Both the position numbers and the translations under genes were made by a program. The notes below the pieces were generated by a model. That model made no database searches. It saw only the letters and a program-made list of their open reading frames with translations, and was not told the DNA's origin. Shown here one piece after another: positions 51,542 through 60,751 of a DNA stretch of 64,000 bases (within the stretch, counting starts at the first letter, position 1; each line of letters begins with the position of its first letter). The stretch lies in contig JBMNOP010000012.1 in the NCBI GenBank assembly GCA_050943135.1, positions 35,308 to 99,307 of the forward strand. Reading direction: 5' to 3'. The DNA comes from RUG695 sp050943135 (GTDB taxonomy: Bacteria; Planctomycetota; Planctomycetia; Pirellulales; Thermoguttaceae).

Positions 51542-52717
51542 TCAGTTGAGCTTCCACTTGGCCACACGCACGCAGGTCATCCCCATGTTTTCATACCAGA
51601 CGGTAAGGAGCGAACCGTTGGGAAGTTGGACGGTCGAAGGATACCCGAAATCGATGTTGTCGGCATGGTCGGAGATGGTTATCGGTTCCGACCAGGTTTT
51701 GCCATGATCGTTTGAAATGCGAGCCCGGTTCCCCAGGGTGTCGCGACGGTAGCCATAGGTCATCAGCAGACGGTCATCGACCAGGCGAAGTAAGTGAGAA
51801 GGGAATCCCCAAACTCCGGTCGAATGGATTTCCGACCAGGTCTTCCCGCCGTCGGCCGATTCGGTCTGAAGAGTCTCATAAAGGTTATTCAAATTATGGT
51901 TCCGAATCTGGACAATGATCGTACCATCGGCGGCCTCAACGCCATGCAATTCATGGCAATTGCCGGCATCGTCGCCCCGGCGCGGAGGAATGCTCGAAAG
52001 GTAATTCCAGGTCGCGCCGTCATCGGTTGATTCGACGACGCCCATGACCGGCGCGTTCTGAAAGAAGTTACGTCCCGGATAGAGGAGTCGTCCGTCGGAA
52101 CATTCGATCGGCCCGTGCGGGTTGTTGAGCAGGGTGGGGTATTTCACCGACCAATTGAGCCCATGATCGGTCGAACGAATCATCCAACAACCGAGCTCTT
52201 TTTTGCGGTCTTCGTCGGTCATACGGGCCTCGACCGCTTGCCAGCGCGCCAGTTTATCGTCATCAAAGCGGGGTGTTTCACCGCGCAGCCGACACTCGAG
52301 TTCCTTGGCGAGCAGATCCCGATACTGGTCATCGGCGTAGAAAGTAACCAGAATGGTTCCTTTACGGGTTACAAGAAGCCCCGCGTCCCGGTCATCGGAA
52401 GGGCCATCGAAAATCGTCCGCGGCCAGGTCCAAGTTTCGCCCAAATCTTTCGAGCGAAAAAAGTCGACGCGGCCGAACGGGCATCGATGCGCTTCGCGTC
52501 CGCCAGAGGCAACGACGTAAAGCTCGTTGGTTTGGTAATTGATTCCGACCGTCGGCCAGCCGTAATAGATTCCTGGGTGACGGGAGATTGATTTGATTTC
52601 CTGAATTTCATGGGCGGGCGCCTCGGCGGCGTGAACACGGCTGTTCGGCGTGACGAAAGACGAAACGAGTAATCCTACCGATGTCCCTTGAAGAAAACGT
52701 CGTCGAGAGATATTCAC
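51542..52717 (-). CDS. Tat-exported sialidase-like (BNR-repeat) protein, copy 1
   Basis: A 391-residue protein with a twin-arginine signal (NISRRRFLQGTSVGLLVSSF) and a six-bladed-propeller style domain with five Asp boxes of the SxDxGxTW type: SKDLGETW, STDHGLNW, STDDGATW, SADGGKTW and SNDHGKTW. The family hydrolyses terminal sialic acid or related sugars outside the cell, but activity is not provable here. The start is GTG at 52717, matching the ATG start of copy 2; the frame is open upstream without homology. It is close to identical in layout with copy 2 (53014-54189), evidence of a tandem duplication. Confidence 0.85.
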   Translation of the reverse strand: MNISRRRFLQGTSVGLLVSSFVTPNSRVHAAEAPAHEIQEIKSISRHPGIYYGWPTVGINYQTNELYVVASGGREAHRCPFGRVDFFRSKDLGETWTWPRTIFDGPSDDRDAGLLVTRKGTILVTFYADDQYRDLLAKELECRLRGETPRFDDDKLARWQAVEARMTDEDRKKELGCWMIRSTDHGLNWSVKYPTLLNNPHGPIECSDGRLLYPGRNFFQNAPVMGVVESTDDGATWNYLSSIPPRRGDDAGNCHELHGVEAADGTIIVQIRNHNLNNLYETLQTESADGGKTWSEIHSTGVWGFPSHLLRLVDDRLLMTYGYRRDTLGNRARISNDHGKTWSEPITISDHADNIDFGYPSTVQLPNGSLLTVWYENMGMTCVRVAKWKLN

Positions 52718-53013
52718 CTGGTTTCCCCTTTGTCTCTTTGACGGTCGATACCCGAGCTTGTCGCATGAGACACTTCGACCTGTTTCTGCAGCGCGTACGT
52801 TGTCTCGGTCTTCGTAACCGCTTTCAGGTTCCGGAGAAGATGCACCCCGACACCTGTCGTGTCCTATGGCTTCCATAACGATACGACAACGCTTGGGCGT
52901 GGCACTGCCATCTACTGTTGTTGGCCGAATGTTACCGTGTTACCCGGTGCGAAACAAGCGGACGGCACGTGGTTTATTCCACCTGCCGCTCCCATGGTTT
53001 TCGGCAGGCGCGC
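52718..53013. repeat. Spacer carrying a decayed copy of the cimA 3' end
   Basis: Right after the copy 1 start codon, the plus strand reads a sequence similar to the cimA tail at 54420-54470 (for example TTTGACGGTCGATACCCGAG against TTTGAGAGTTTATACTCGAA). It is therefore a copied piece of cimA, not a gene. The rest (about 52800-53013) has no recognised feature. Confidence 0.55.
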
Positions 53014-54189
53014 TCAGTTGAGCTTCCACTTGGCCATCCGTAAGCAGGTCGTCCCCATGTTTTCGTACCAGACAGACAGGAGCGTTCCGTCGGGAAGCTG
53101 AACGGTCGAAGGATACCCGACATCGGTGATTCTCGCATCGTCGGAGATCGTGATCGGTTCCGACCAGGTTTTGCCGTTGTCGCTCGAAACGCGCGCCCGG
53201 TTCCCCAAACCCTCGCGGCGGTAACCGTAGGTCATCAGGAGACGATCATCGGCCAGACGAAGCAAGTGGGAAGGATGTCCCCAGACGCCGATTGAATGGA
53301 CTTCCGACCAGGTCTTCCCCCCGTCGGCCGATTCGGTCTGGAGAGTTTCCCCCTCGTTGTTCCGGTTGTGGTTTCGAATCTGGACAACGATCGTACCGTC
53401 TGCAGCTTCAACGCCATGCAGTTCATGGCAGAAGCCGGCGTTCTCACCTTGACGAGGGGGAATCATCGAAAGGACGTTCCAGGTTTCCCCGTCGTCGGTT
53501 GATTCGGCAACTCCCATAATCGGCGTTTTTTCATAGAAGTCACGCCCCGGATAGAGAAGCCGTCCGTCGGAACATTCGATCGGCCCGTGGGGGCTGTTGA
53601 GCGGGGTGGCGTATTTTGCTGACCAGTTGATTCCGTTATCGGTCGAACGAATCATCCAGCAACCGAGCTCCTTTTTGCGGTCTTCACTGGTCATACGGGC
53701 TTTGACTGCCAGCCAGCGCGCAAGCTTCTCGTCGTCAAACTCCGGGGTTTCGCCGCGTTGCCGACGCGCGAGTTCCTCGTCGAGGATCGCCAGATATCCA
53801 TCGGCGGTAAAAGTAGTAACCAGTAATGTTCCTTTACTGGTTACAAGGATTCCCGAATCACGATCGTCGGTCGGTCCGTCGAGAATCGTCTGCGGCCAGG
53901 TCCAGGTTTCGCCCAGGTCTTTCGAGCGGAAAAAGTCGACACGACCAAAGGGACAGACATGTGCTTCGCGTCCGCCGGAAGCGACAACGTAGAGTTCGTT
54001 GGTTTGGTGATTGATCCCGACCGTCGGCCAGCCGTAATAGATTCCCGGATGACGGGCGATCAGTTTAATTTCCTGAATTTCATAGGCGGGTGCCTCGGCT
54101 GCGTGAACACGACTTTTCGGTGAAACAAAAGCCGATGCAAGAAGACCTGCCGATGTCCCTTGAAGAAAACGTCGTCGGGAGATATTCAT
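53014..54189 (-). CDS. Tat-exported sialidase-like (BNR-repeat) protein, copy 2
   Basis: A 391-residue paralog of copy 1 with the same Tat signal (MNISRRRFLQGTSAGLLAS), PGIYYGWPTVGINHQTNELY opening, and five Asp boxes (SKDLGETW, STDNGINW, STDDGETW, SADGGKTW, SSDNGKTW). Conserved RPLY-like acidic and arginine residues suggest a sialidase fold, and a secreted or surface role in glycan use is likely, but the substrate is unknown. The start is ATG at 54189; the original arrangement with cimA is described in the findings. It belongs with copy 1 and the scar at 54190-54419. Confidence 0.87.
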   Translation of the reverse strand: MNISRRRFLQGTSAGLLASAFVSPKSRVHAAEAPAYEIQEIKLIARHPGIYYGWPTVGINHQTNELYVVASGGREAHVCPFGRVDFFRSKDLGETWTWPQTILDGPTDDRDSGILVTSKGTLLVTTFTADGYLAILDEELARRQRGETPEFDDEKLARWLAVKARMTSEDRKKELGCWMIRSTDNGINWSAKYATPLNSPHGPIECSDGRLLYPGRDFYEKTPIMGVAESTDDGETWNVLSMIPPRQGENAGFCHELHGVEAADGTIVVQIRNHNRNNEGETLQTESADGGKTWSEVHSIGVWGHPSHLLRLADDRLLMTYGYRREGLGNRARVSSDNGKTWSEPITISDDARITDVGYPSTVQLPDGTLLSVWYENMGTTCLRMAKWKLN

Positions 54190-54419
54190 CTGGTTTTCCT
54201 TTCATGTTCTTAGCGATTTGTACTCAAATCCGTCACGACACGTGACCGTACTTGTTCAATCGCTTCTTATCGACTCCGACCGCTTACGACTTCTTGACGC
54301 TTACGGACTTTCGCTTGGCAGACGCGCTCGACAGAGCTTCCGTTTGGCCGTGCGCGCACAAGAGGTCCCTGTTGTTTTCATATCAGACGGTCAGACTCGA
54401 ACCGTCGGGAGATATTCAT
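54190..54419 (-). pseudogene. Remnant of a third sialidase copy plus a decayed cimA tail
   Basis: 54315-54400 matches the C-terminal end of the two complete copies (for example GAGCTTCC, then TTTTCATATCAGACGGTCAG against TTTTCATACCAGACGGTAAG), with a Trp codon changed to stop. At CGTCGGGA it jumps directly to the sequence of the start region (GATATTCATCTGGTTT). So about 1.1 kb of the middle is missing. 54190-54290 resembles the cimA 3' end (for example ATCGACTCCGACCG). The start codon of this remnant, at 54419, overlaps the cimA stop by 4 bases (ATGA). Confidence 0.75.
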
Positions 54420-55990
54420 CTGGTTTCTTTCCGCGTTTTTGAGAGTTTATACTCGAAACTGTCACAAAGAGCGATCCAGCTTGCTTCAATGACGTTTTCA
54501 TCGACTCCGACCGTTCCCCAGCTTTCGGTGTCGTCTTTACTTTCGATGATAACACGTACGCGCGCTGCCGTCGCCGCTTCGGAATTGAGGACGCGCACTT
54601 TGTAGTCAACCAGCGACATATCACGAATTTCGGGATAGACCGAGGTGAGTGCTTTACGCATAGCTATGTCGAGCGCGTTTACCGGACCGTCTCCGTCGGC
54701 GACCTCGTGCCTGATGATATTTCCGATACGGAGTTTGACCGAGGCGAACGTTTCTAAGACGCCGTCACGTCCAGCCGTCGCATTGGTGTGGTAATTAAGC
54801 CGCTCGAAGTGCGGGTAGTAGATTCCCATCGATTTACGGACCAAAAGGTCGAACGAAGCTTCCGCCGACTCGAACGAGTACCCCTCGTTCTCTTTGCGCA
54901 CCACGATTTCGAGGATCTTGTTTAGTAGTTCGGGATTGTCGCCGATCTTGTATTTTTCGGTACGTGCAACGATATTCGAGCGCCCCGCAAGCTCACTGAC
55001 AAGGAAATGTCGCGTGTTGCCGACCCGCTGCGGATCGATATGTTCGTACGCCGACGTGTTACGGATGATTCCCGAGACGTGCATCCCCCCCTTGTGGGTA
55101 AAGGCACTCCGACCGACATACGGCTGCCAGGGGGAGGATTTCACATTGAGGACTTCATCGACATAAAGGGAAAGTCGAGTCAGATGCGAGAGGGAGTCGG
55201 GCAGGAGCAGATCGTACGCCCCCTCTTTTTTCAGGAGAAGATTGGCAATGATGGTAACCAGGTTGGCGTTGCCGCACCGTTCGCCGAACCCGTTGACCGT
55301 TCCCTGGACAATCGATGCGCCCGCATCGACCGCGGCCAGGGAGTTGGCGACCGCCAATCCGCAGTCGTCATGGGCATGGATTCCGACAGGAACCGATACC
55401 ACATCCATCACGGCACGGACACCGGCGGCAATCTCTTCGGGCATGCTCCCGCCGTTGGTATCACAGAGGTGCAGCGATTCGGCCCCAGCGCTCACGGCGG
55501 TTTTGATCGCCGTGAGAGTGTATTCCGGATCGGACTTCCAGCCGTCGAAGAAGTGTTCGGCGTCAAAGAAAACCCGTCTTCCGTGGGCGGTCAGGAAGGA
55601 GATCGTCTCGGCGATCATTTTCAGGTTTTCTTCGAGGGTTGTGCGAATCACCTCGCTGACTTGAAACGACGACGCTTTACCGACCAGAGTGATTACCGGC
55701 GCCCCCGAATCGAGCAGGCTCTGAAGCCCGGCATCTTCTTCCGGCTTCAACCCTTTGCGGCGCGTCATACCAAACGCGCAGATCTGCGAAGAGGAGAGGG
55801 GGTGATCGGCAATACGGGCGAAGAATGTGGAATCTTTTTCATTCGATGCGGGGTATCCCCCTTCGATAAAATCGAACCCCATTTCATCGAGTCGCTTGGC
55901 TATCAGGAGCTTATCGTGCAGTGAAAAGGAAATCCCTTCTGCCTGAGCCCCGTCGCGAAGAGTGGTGTCGTAAATCTGAATCCGCCGCAT
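54416..55990 (-). CDS. cimA: (R)-citramalate synthase
   Basis: Condenses pyruvate and acetyl-CoA to citramalate, the entry to isoleucine synthesis from pyruvate. The 524-residue protein has the HMGL/IPMS TIM-barrel motifs: YDTTLRDGAQAEGISFS, GFDFIEGGYPASN, LHLCDTNGGSMPEEI, GIHAHDDCGLAVANSL, TVNGFGERCGNANL and the link FTHKGGMHVSG. The regulatory domain follows. It differs from LeuA in the pyruvate-pocket residues (the EGGYPAS and GERCGN region) that identify CimA. The last residues (SKTRKETR) are unusual, since the stop codon lies in sequence shared with the neighbouring duplication. No other isoleucine gene is nearby. Confidence 0.88.
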   Translation of the reverse strand: MRRIQIYDTTLRDGAQAEGISFSLHDKLLIAKRLDEMGFDFIEGGYPASNEKDSTFFARIADHPLSSSQICAFGMTRRKGLKPEEDAGLQSLLDSGAPVITLVGKASSFQVSEVIRTTLEENLKMIAETISFLTAHGRRVFFDAEHFFDGWKSDPEYTLTAIKTAVSAGAESLHLCDTNGGSMPEEIAAGVRAVMDVVSVPVGIHAHDDCGLAVANSLAAVDAGASIVQGTVNGFGERCGNANLVTIIANLLLKKEGAYDLLLPDSLSHLTRLSLYVDEVLNVKSSPWQPYVGRSAFTHKGGMHVSGIIRNTSAYEHIDPQRVGNTRHFLVSELAGRSNIVARTEKYKIGDNPELLNKILEIVVRKENEGYSFESAEASFDLLVRKSMGIYYPHFERLNYHTNATAGRDGVLETFASVKLRIGNIIRHEVADGDGPVNALDIAMRKALTSVYPEIRDMSLVDYKVRVLNSEAATAARVRVIIESKDDTESWGTVGVDENVIEASWIALCDSFEYKLSKTRKETR

Positions 55991-56166
55991 CGGTCCGTTC
56001 TTTGAGATTTTCCCCCTCGTTCGAGGGTATGATCGTCTCCCACGCCTCCTCGGTATCTTGTTTGCCGTCCGATAGGATCTTTCAGCATCATTCGGAGGAG
56101 CTTGTGGGGCAGAGTAAAAACTGTTCCTATTATCCCTCCTTTACTCAGAATGTCAATCCTCTTGTC

Positions 56167-56460
56167 TTAATCTTCCTTCTTCGGTTTCACACGAACAAAG
56201 CCGTAAAGAAGAAGCCCCGGAATGAGTACGATAAGGATGCGCGGCTGAAATGCCGCGGCCAGGGCGACAATCGGAACGGTAACGCAAAGCCAGCGGGGAA
56301 AGCGAACCAGTTGCGGCCAGGCCAACCAGAGGAATGTCATAACGACCGCCGGTCGCACAAAGGCCCCTAATAGCATCTCGCTCGCACCGTGGGCCAGTGC
56401 GATCAGCGAGACGATCCAAAGAACAACGGTGATCCAGCCGGCTCGCGTTCGTCGGGGCAT
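56167..56460 (-). CDS. Small membrane protein of unknown function
   Basis: A 97-residue product with three hydrophobic helices (GWITVVLWIVSLIALAHG, RPAVVMTFLWLAWPQLV, WLCVTVPIVALAAAF, ILIVLIPGLLLYGFV) and a basic tail KPKKED. The start at 56460 follows closely after the previous stop; the ORF from 56643 lies inside the upstream gene and is not counted. It is located one base downstream of the glutaminyl cyclotransferase gene, so co-transcribed. No family recognised. Confidence 0.6.
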   Translation of the reverse strand: MPRRTRAGWITVVLWIVSLIALAHGASEMLLGAFVRPAVVMTFLWLAWPQLVRFPRWLCVTVPIVALAAAFQPRILIVLIPGLLLYGFVRVKPKKED

Positions 56461-56461
56461 T

Positions 56462-57340
56462 TCAGGGGGGTTCTGCCAAAGGGGCGGTTTGGGCAGATTC
56501 GCCTGCCGCAGGTTTATTTTCGACGGCAAATTCGTAGAGGACGGGCCACTTTTTCCCGGTAATGAACAAGTGCCCGGACCTTTTATCCCAGGCGATCCCG
56601 TTGAGAACCCGTTCAGGGTCCTTCCGACAATTGTCGGGAACATAGTGTGCGAAATCGAAAAATTGGATAACTTCTCCCGTTTCGGGGTCGATCCGGGCGA
56701 TTTTGGTCGTCCCGAAGATATTGGCCCAGATTTTGCCGTCGATCCATTCCAGTTCGTTGAGTCCGGAAAGCAGCGATCTTTCCTTTGTTTTGGGGTTAAA
56801 CCAAAAGACCTCGATTTGCCGAGTTGGTTTGAAGTTGTTCGGACTGCGGAATGTGAGCCGGTGCGATCCGTCGCTCATGATCAGCTCGGAGCCGTTGTCG
56901 GTCAGTCCCCATCCCTCGCCCGCGTAAGCGAACTTCCCGACTTGGCGGAAGGTGGCCGCGTCGTAAACGAAACAGGTATTCTCGCGCCAGGTGATCTGAT
57001 AGATCTTATCGCCGAAAAGCGTGGCCCCCTCTCCGAAATAACGGTGTGTCAGGTCTTTACTGCGGAGCGTCTTCCCGTCGAGCGAGACTTTTTTGATTGC
57101 CGAATGGCCGTAAAGCCCGGAACTTTCGTAGAAGAAAGGGGTGCCGTCTGGGGTGACGGCGAAGATCAGGCCCTGGCAAAACGAGTGAGGGTCATGCGGA
57201 TACGTTTTTACTAGGGTTAGGGTGAGTTTTTGCGCTGCGCCGACTTCTTCCTCGGCAAGGCAAAGAACGCCCGGGACAAGGAGCGCACAACAAAGGAGGA
57301 TTGCAAACCGAAGCAGTTTGTCTGTCGGAAAAAAGCTCAC
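56462..57340 (-). CDS. Glutaminyl-peptide cyclotransferase (plant-type, five-bladed propeller)
   Basis: Exported enzyme that turns N-terminal glutamine of peptides into pyroglutamate. The 292-residue protein has a signal peptide (FAILLCCALLVPGVLCLA) and the family blocks HDPHSFCQGLIFA, FFYESSGLYGHSAIKKV, FGEGATLFGDKIYQITW, YAGEGWGLTDNGSELIMSDGS, LNELEWIDGKIWANIF and DPERVLNGIAWD. The start is GTG at 57340, overlapping the upstream PP2C stop by 4 bases (GTGA), so translation is coupled; the ORF to 57376 is longer but would add codons overlapping the PP2C end. It lies between the phosphatase and the small membrane protein. Confidence 0.88.
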   Translation of the reverse strand: MSFFPTDKLLRFAILLCCALLVPGVLCLAEEEVGAAQKLTLTLVKTYPHDPHSFCQGLIFAVTPDGTPFFYESSGLYGHSAIKKVSLDGKTLRSKDLTHRYFGEGATLFGDKIYQITWRENTCFVYDAATFRQVGKFAYAGEGWGLTDNGSELIMSDGSHRLTFRSPNNFKPTRQIEVFWFNPKTKERSLLSGLNELEWIDGKIWANIFGTTKIARIDPETGEVIQFFDFAHYVPDNCRKDPERVLNGIAWDKRSGHLFITGKKWPVLYEFAVENKPAAGESAQTAPLAEPP

Positions 57341-58653
57341 TTTTTCACATCTCCCGAATCTGCGTTTCCCCCCCACAGGAGGCCGTAACCACCGTTGATA
57401 TACTCAATCGAAAGTCGAATCGATTGCTGATAATCATGTTGAGCAAACGCCGCTTCGCTCTGTTGAAAGAGCCGATCATTTGCTTGACGACGATCCTCGG
57501 GTATCCGCGAGCGGGTTGCCCCGTCGAGTTTACGGCAGTAACCGAGTACCTTTTCGGCGAACTGCGCGGTAAACTCGGCCGAAACGTGCGAGTAAGGACC
57601 GTGGCCGAACGGCGCATGGCTCCGCGGCTTTTGGGTGGGGGGGAAGAGGCTTCGGCGCGCCAGGGCGAAAAAGACACCCAGTGCGACGAGCGACGCGGTA
57701 AACGAAACGATCGGTAGCGGGAGCGGAATCCCCTCTCCTTGTAGGAAGAGAAATCCCATAAGAAAGAGACCGAGCGCCCCGGCCAGCGCGCCCCAAGCCG
57801 TAGCTCCGATCGGGTCGCGTTTCACGATCGCTCTCGATTCTCCGGGACAGTCGTCGGGGTTGGGGACGTCTTGAACTTTGACGATCGTTACCGTCACATT
57901 GTCTGGTCCGCCGGAAAGGTTGGCAAGACTTACCAGCGCCTGTGCCGCTTCGGAAGGGGGAAGGAGCGAGAGAACCTGCGCCATTTCGGCATCTTCGACC
58001 TGCCCCGAGAGGCCGTCGCTACACAGAAGGAAGGTGTCTCCTTTTTTGAGCGGGAAGGGGCCTTCGAGATCAACGGTGGGGTTGGAACCCGGACCGAGCG
58101 AGCGGGTGATGACATTCTTTGGAACATGTTCTAAATTGGTCTGCGGAAAGTTTTTTCCGGCCCGGCTCAGTTCCCAATCGAGACTGTGGTCGAAAGTGAT
58201 CTGTTCGTAGACGCCGTCTCGGAGTCGATAGGTTCGGCTGTCTCCGACGTGGGCATTGAGCGCCCCTTCCGGAAGGATGAGGAGCACGTCGGCCGTTGTT
58301 CCCATCGAGCGGAAGGCGTCGTCGGCTTCGCCCTGTTTTTTGATTTGCTGGTGGGCGTCTTGAATGGCGTCTAGAATGGCTCTGTGCGGGGGCTGTTCTG
58401 TCCGTTTGATATAGCTTTGCGAGGTGAGCAAAACCGCCATTTCGCTGGCGCGTTCTCCGGCGGCATGTGCCCCCATTCCGTCGGCAACCATAAAGAAGTG
58501 CCCCCGGTCGCGCCACAACCTTCTGCTGGCGGCCGGGATTTCGATGTGGGCGTCCTGATTGTTGGTCCGCCGCATCCCGACATTCGAGACAGCCGCGTAA
58601 TCAAGGGAGGATTCCCACCAGTTTCCGTTTGATTGCTGACTTTGGGGTGTCAT
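57337..58653 (-). CDS. PP2C-type Ser/Thr protein phosphatase with two membrane helices
   Basis: Metal-dependent phosphatase that removes phosphate from Ser or Thr. The 438-residue protein carries the PP2C motifs RTNNQDAH, MVADGMGAHAAGERAS, GTTADVLLI, AHVGDSRTYRLRDG, LLCSDGLSGQVED and GGPDNVTVTIVKV, with all metal-binding aspartates kept. Residues about 275-345 form two membrane helices (WGALAGALGLFLMGFLFLQG, FTASLVALGVFFAL), leaving a C-terminal tail of about 95 residues. It probably opposes Hanks-type kinases, which are abundant in planctomycetes; none is in this window. A membrane-protein gene precedes it by 15 bases and the cyclotransferase gene overlaps its stop. Confidence 0.92.
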   Translation of the reverse strand: MTPQSQQSNGNWWESSLDYAAVSNVGMRRTNNQDAHIEIPAASRRLWRDRGHFFMVADGMGAHAAGERASEMAVLLTSQSYIKRTEQPPHRAILDAIQDAHQQIKKQGEADDAFRSMGTTADVLLILPEGALNAHVGDSRTYRLRDGVYEQITFDHSLDWELSRAGKNFPQTNLEHVPKNVITRSLGPGSNPTVDLEGPFPLKKGDTFLLCSDGLSGQVEDAEMAQVLSLLPPSEAAQALVSLANLSGGPDNVTVTIVKVQDVPNPDDCPGESRAIVKRDPIGATAWGALAGALGLFLMGFLFLQGEGIPLPLPIVSFTASLVALGVFFALARRSLFPPTQKPRSHAPFGHGPYSHVSAEFTAQFAEKVLGYCRKLDGATRSRIPEDRRQANDRLFQQSEAAFAQHDYQQSIRLSIEYINGGYGLLWGGNADSGDVKK

Positions 58654-58668
58654 CTCTCTTGGTTTGAA

Positions 58669-59415
58669 TTACATAACCTGGAAATCACGAATCATGGTGA
58701 TGACATAGCCGATGATGTATCCTGCCAGCCCGCAGGCCGCGACCGATGCCAGGAAGGAGCAAAGCGTTTTTTTTGTCTGCTCTTTTTCTGAGAAATAGGC
58801 GCGGACCTCTTTTCGGAGTTCTGCCCAATCTTCGGAATCGACCCGAGCGGACGGATACCGAAGAACCGCGCACCGCGACCAAGCGGAATATTCCACCGAA
58901 AGATCCAGGCCACGTTCCGGGAAAAGAAGGCTCTTTCCCAAGCGCCGTAACGGCGTTGCGATTCTCTTTTCCGAGCCAGCAACAATTTTTGGGGGCTCGT
59001 CGCACGGTACGGCTCCGGACGGTTTCGATCCCGTATCGGTTTCCGACACTCTCTTCTCCTCTGTTTTCCAGCCAGGGACTTCGAGCAGAGGGATCGAACG
59101 AAGATCGCTCGGACCCAAATTATAAACCATGATTTTCCGAGAAAAAGCCACGGAAAACGCAAAAACCACATTCAGGTAGAGAAGAAACAAGAGAACCCAG
59201 GCGAAGATGCCGTAAAAGCTCAGCGCCCCAAGCGGAATGACCGCCTGACCGACCGTTTTCATAACAAAACCAGAAACCCCGAGCGCCAGAAGGAGCATGT
59301 CGGTATGCCCCTCCAAAACCGTCGGACGGTTGCGGCGATGAAGAACCGCAAGGAAGACAGCATAAAAAAAGAGAGGAACGCACGGCAACAGATCGAAAAA
59401 TAAACTCCCAACCAT
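58669..59415 (-). CDS. Unknown membrane protein
   Basis: A 248-residue protein with helices at about residues 5-25, 38-60, 65-92 and a C-terminal one (FLASVAACGLAGYIIGYVITM), separated by a polar region of about 110 residues. No family recognised. It precedes the PP2C gene by 15 bases, so the two are probably in one operon and the protein may relate to phosphatase signalling, which is inference only. Confidence 0.6.
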   Translation of the reverse strand: MVGSLFFDLLPCVPLFFYAVFLAVLHRRNRPTVLEGHTDMLLLALGVSGFVMKTVGQAVIPLGALSFYGIFAWVLLFLLYLNVVFAFSVAFSRKIMVYNLGPSDLRSIPLLEVPGWKTEEKRVSETDTGSKPSGAVPCDEPPKIVAGSEKRIATPLRRLGKSLLFPERGLDLSVEYSAWSRCAVLRYPSARVDSEDWAELRKEVRAYFSEKEQTKKTLCSFLASVAACGLAGYIIGYVITMIRDFQVM

Positions 59416-59763
59416 ACGACCGGCTACCCCTGTTGCTTATTACGAGGACAATTCAAGCCGCAACGAAAAGAAGGGAGTCTTTCCACCAAGGCTGACGGTG
59501 TCTGTGATTCATGGCGCAATCCTTTCTCTGCACAATAAAAACCGATCCATCTTAACGCAAAAGAAACGCATCGTGCAAAAAGATCACTTGATGCGAGCAT
59601 AAGTATATCGGATAGCGCCAAAACCGGCAAGGGGGGTTGGCGAGCGTGTCAGACCCGCTCCGGAGTCTGCCGCACCGAACCTCTTGCGGCGACCAATTGT
59701 TCGTTTTCTTCTGTTGCTCTTTCAGAGAGAGTTTCCCGCGGAACGACTCGGTGTTGCAACAAC
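59416..59763. other. Intergenic region, no gene recognised
   Basis: Short ORFs on both strands have no ribosome site or family match. It separates two minus-strand genes, so it should hold the promoter of the operon at 58669; I did not find a convincing one. Confidence 0.3.
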
Positions 59764-60354
59764 TCAGTATTGAAACGAATCGTCTCTCGGAAAATCGCGA
59801 TGATAACACGGGATCTTTTTCTCGGGGATATCCTCGCCATATGCCGCAGCCCAACACTCTCGCTGCGCATCCGAAGCGTAGTAGGTCAGCCAGGTCTTGG
59901 CGTCTTCCAATTCGTCTTCACGACCGGCGACGCGCGAACAGTCCCAATGGCGGTAGGCATCGACCAATTCGAGTTTCTTTTCATTTTGGGGGAGAATCTT
60001 CAAAACGATTATCCGATAGAGATCCCGATCCGAGAGATGATCGGTATGATCGAGAACGATATGTTTTTCGTAGAGCTTATGGGCCAGGAAGCTCAGGAGT
60101 TTCGGGAGTCGATCGTCCGAGACCGCCTGCGGCGAGGGAAGCGAGAGTTCCCCGGGTTCGAACCACTTATAGATTGGAAGGATTGGGGCCTGTTCCCACT
60201 GGAGCATTGAGGAGAGGAATTGATTTTCCTGCCTGAGCGACCAATTACTGGAGTCAACACACGTTACCGATTCGTCAGAATAAGGTATCAGTTCCGTTCG
60301 GAGTTCAGCATTCCGAAGAAGTTCTTCCGCGGACGAGGAAAAGGTGGTGTCCAT
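59764..60354 (-). CDS. Unknown soluble protein
   Basis: A 196-residue helical product without signal peptide. Notable segments are RQENQFLSSMLQWEQAPILPI, PKLLSFLAHKLYEKHIVLDHT, LSDRDLYRIIVLKILPQNEKKLEL and YRHWDCSRVAGREDELEDAKTW with a Trp/Cys-containing end. The composition and codon pattern look real, and it may be a conserved planctomycete protein, but I cannot name it. It stands alone on the minus strand, with a 397-base gap upstream. Confidence 0.55.
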   Translation of the reverse strand: MDTTFSSSAEELLRNAELRTELIPYSDESVTCVDSSNWSLRQENQFLSSMLQWEQAPILPIYKWFEPGELSLPSPQAVSDDRLPKLLSFLAHKLYEKHIVLDHTDHLSDRDLYRIIVLKILPQNEKKLELVDAYRHWDCSRVAGREDELEDAKTWLTYYASDAQRECWAAAYGEDIPEKKIPCYHRDFPRDDSFQY

Positions 60355-60751
60355 CTCTGATATTTGTCCTTGCCAAAAACATCGTCTGCAACTAACTTTA
60401 AAGCCGACACTTAAAACTTTAATAAAAATAGAGTTTTTTTCAAAGAAATTTTAAGAAAGAGCTGGTTGTTTTGTTAAACTTCGTGAGACGAGTGCCCTTT
60501 TAATCCCTACAACTGTTACAGTCGGCCGGTCGACAAGCCAAACCACCTTGTCTCCAGGGAAGCGGGACGAGCCAAAGGGGATCGAGCTTTTGCCCGAACC
60601 GAGTTAAAAGAACCGTTTTTAAAAATACGGAAACAAAGCTTGAAAACGCTTCTTTTTCTGGTATAAAGGATTGTAGGGGTTGTGTCGGCTGGGGCTGTCC
60701 CGGTCGACTGGTTAAAGTCCCTGTTCTTAGTTCTCAGAGGGTTCTAAACAG
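60355..60751. other. Intergenic region, no gene recognised
   Basis: AT-rich in its first third. It contains the sequence TTGTAGGGGTTGTG at 60671-60684, also found upstream of the Gly-rich protein gene (13986-13999). The match could be chance. Confidence 0.3.
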
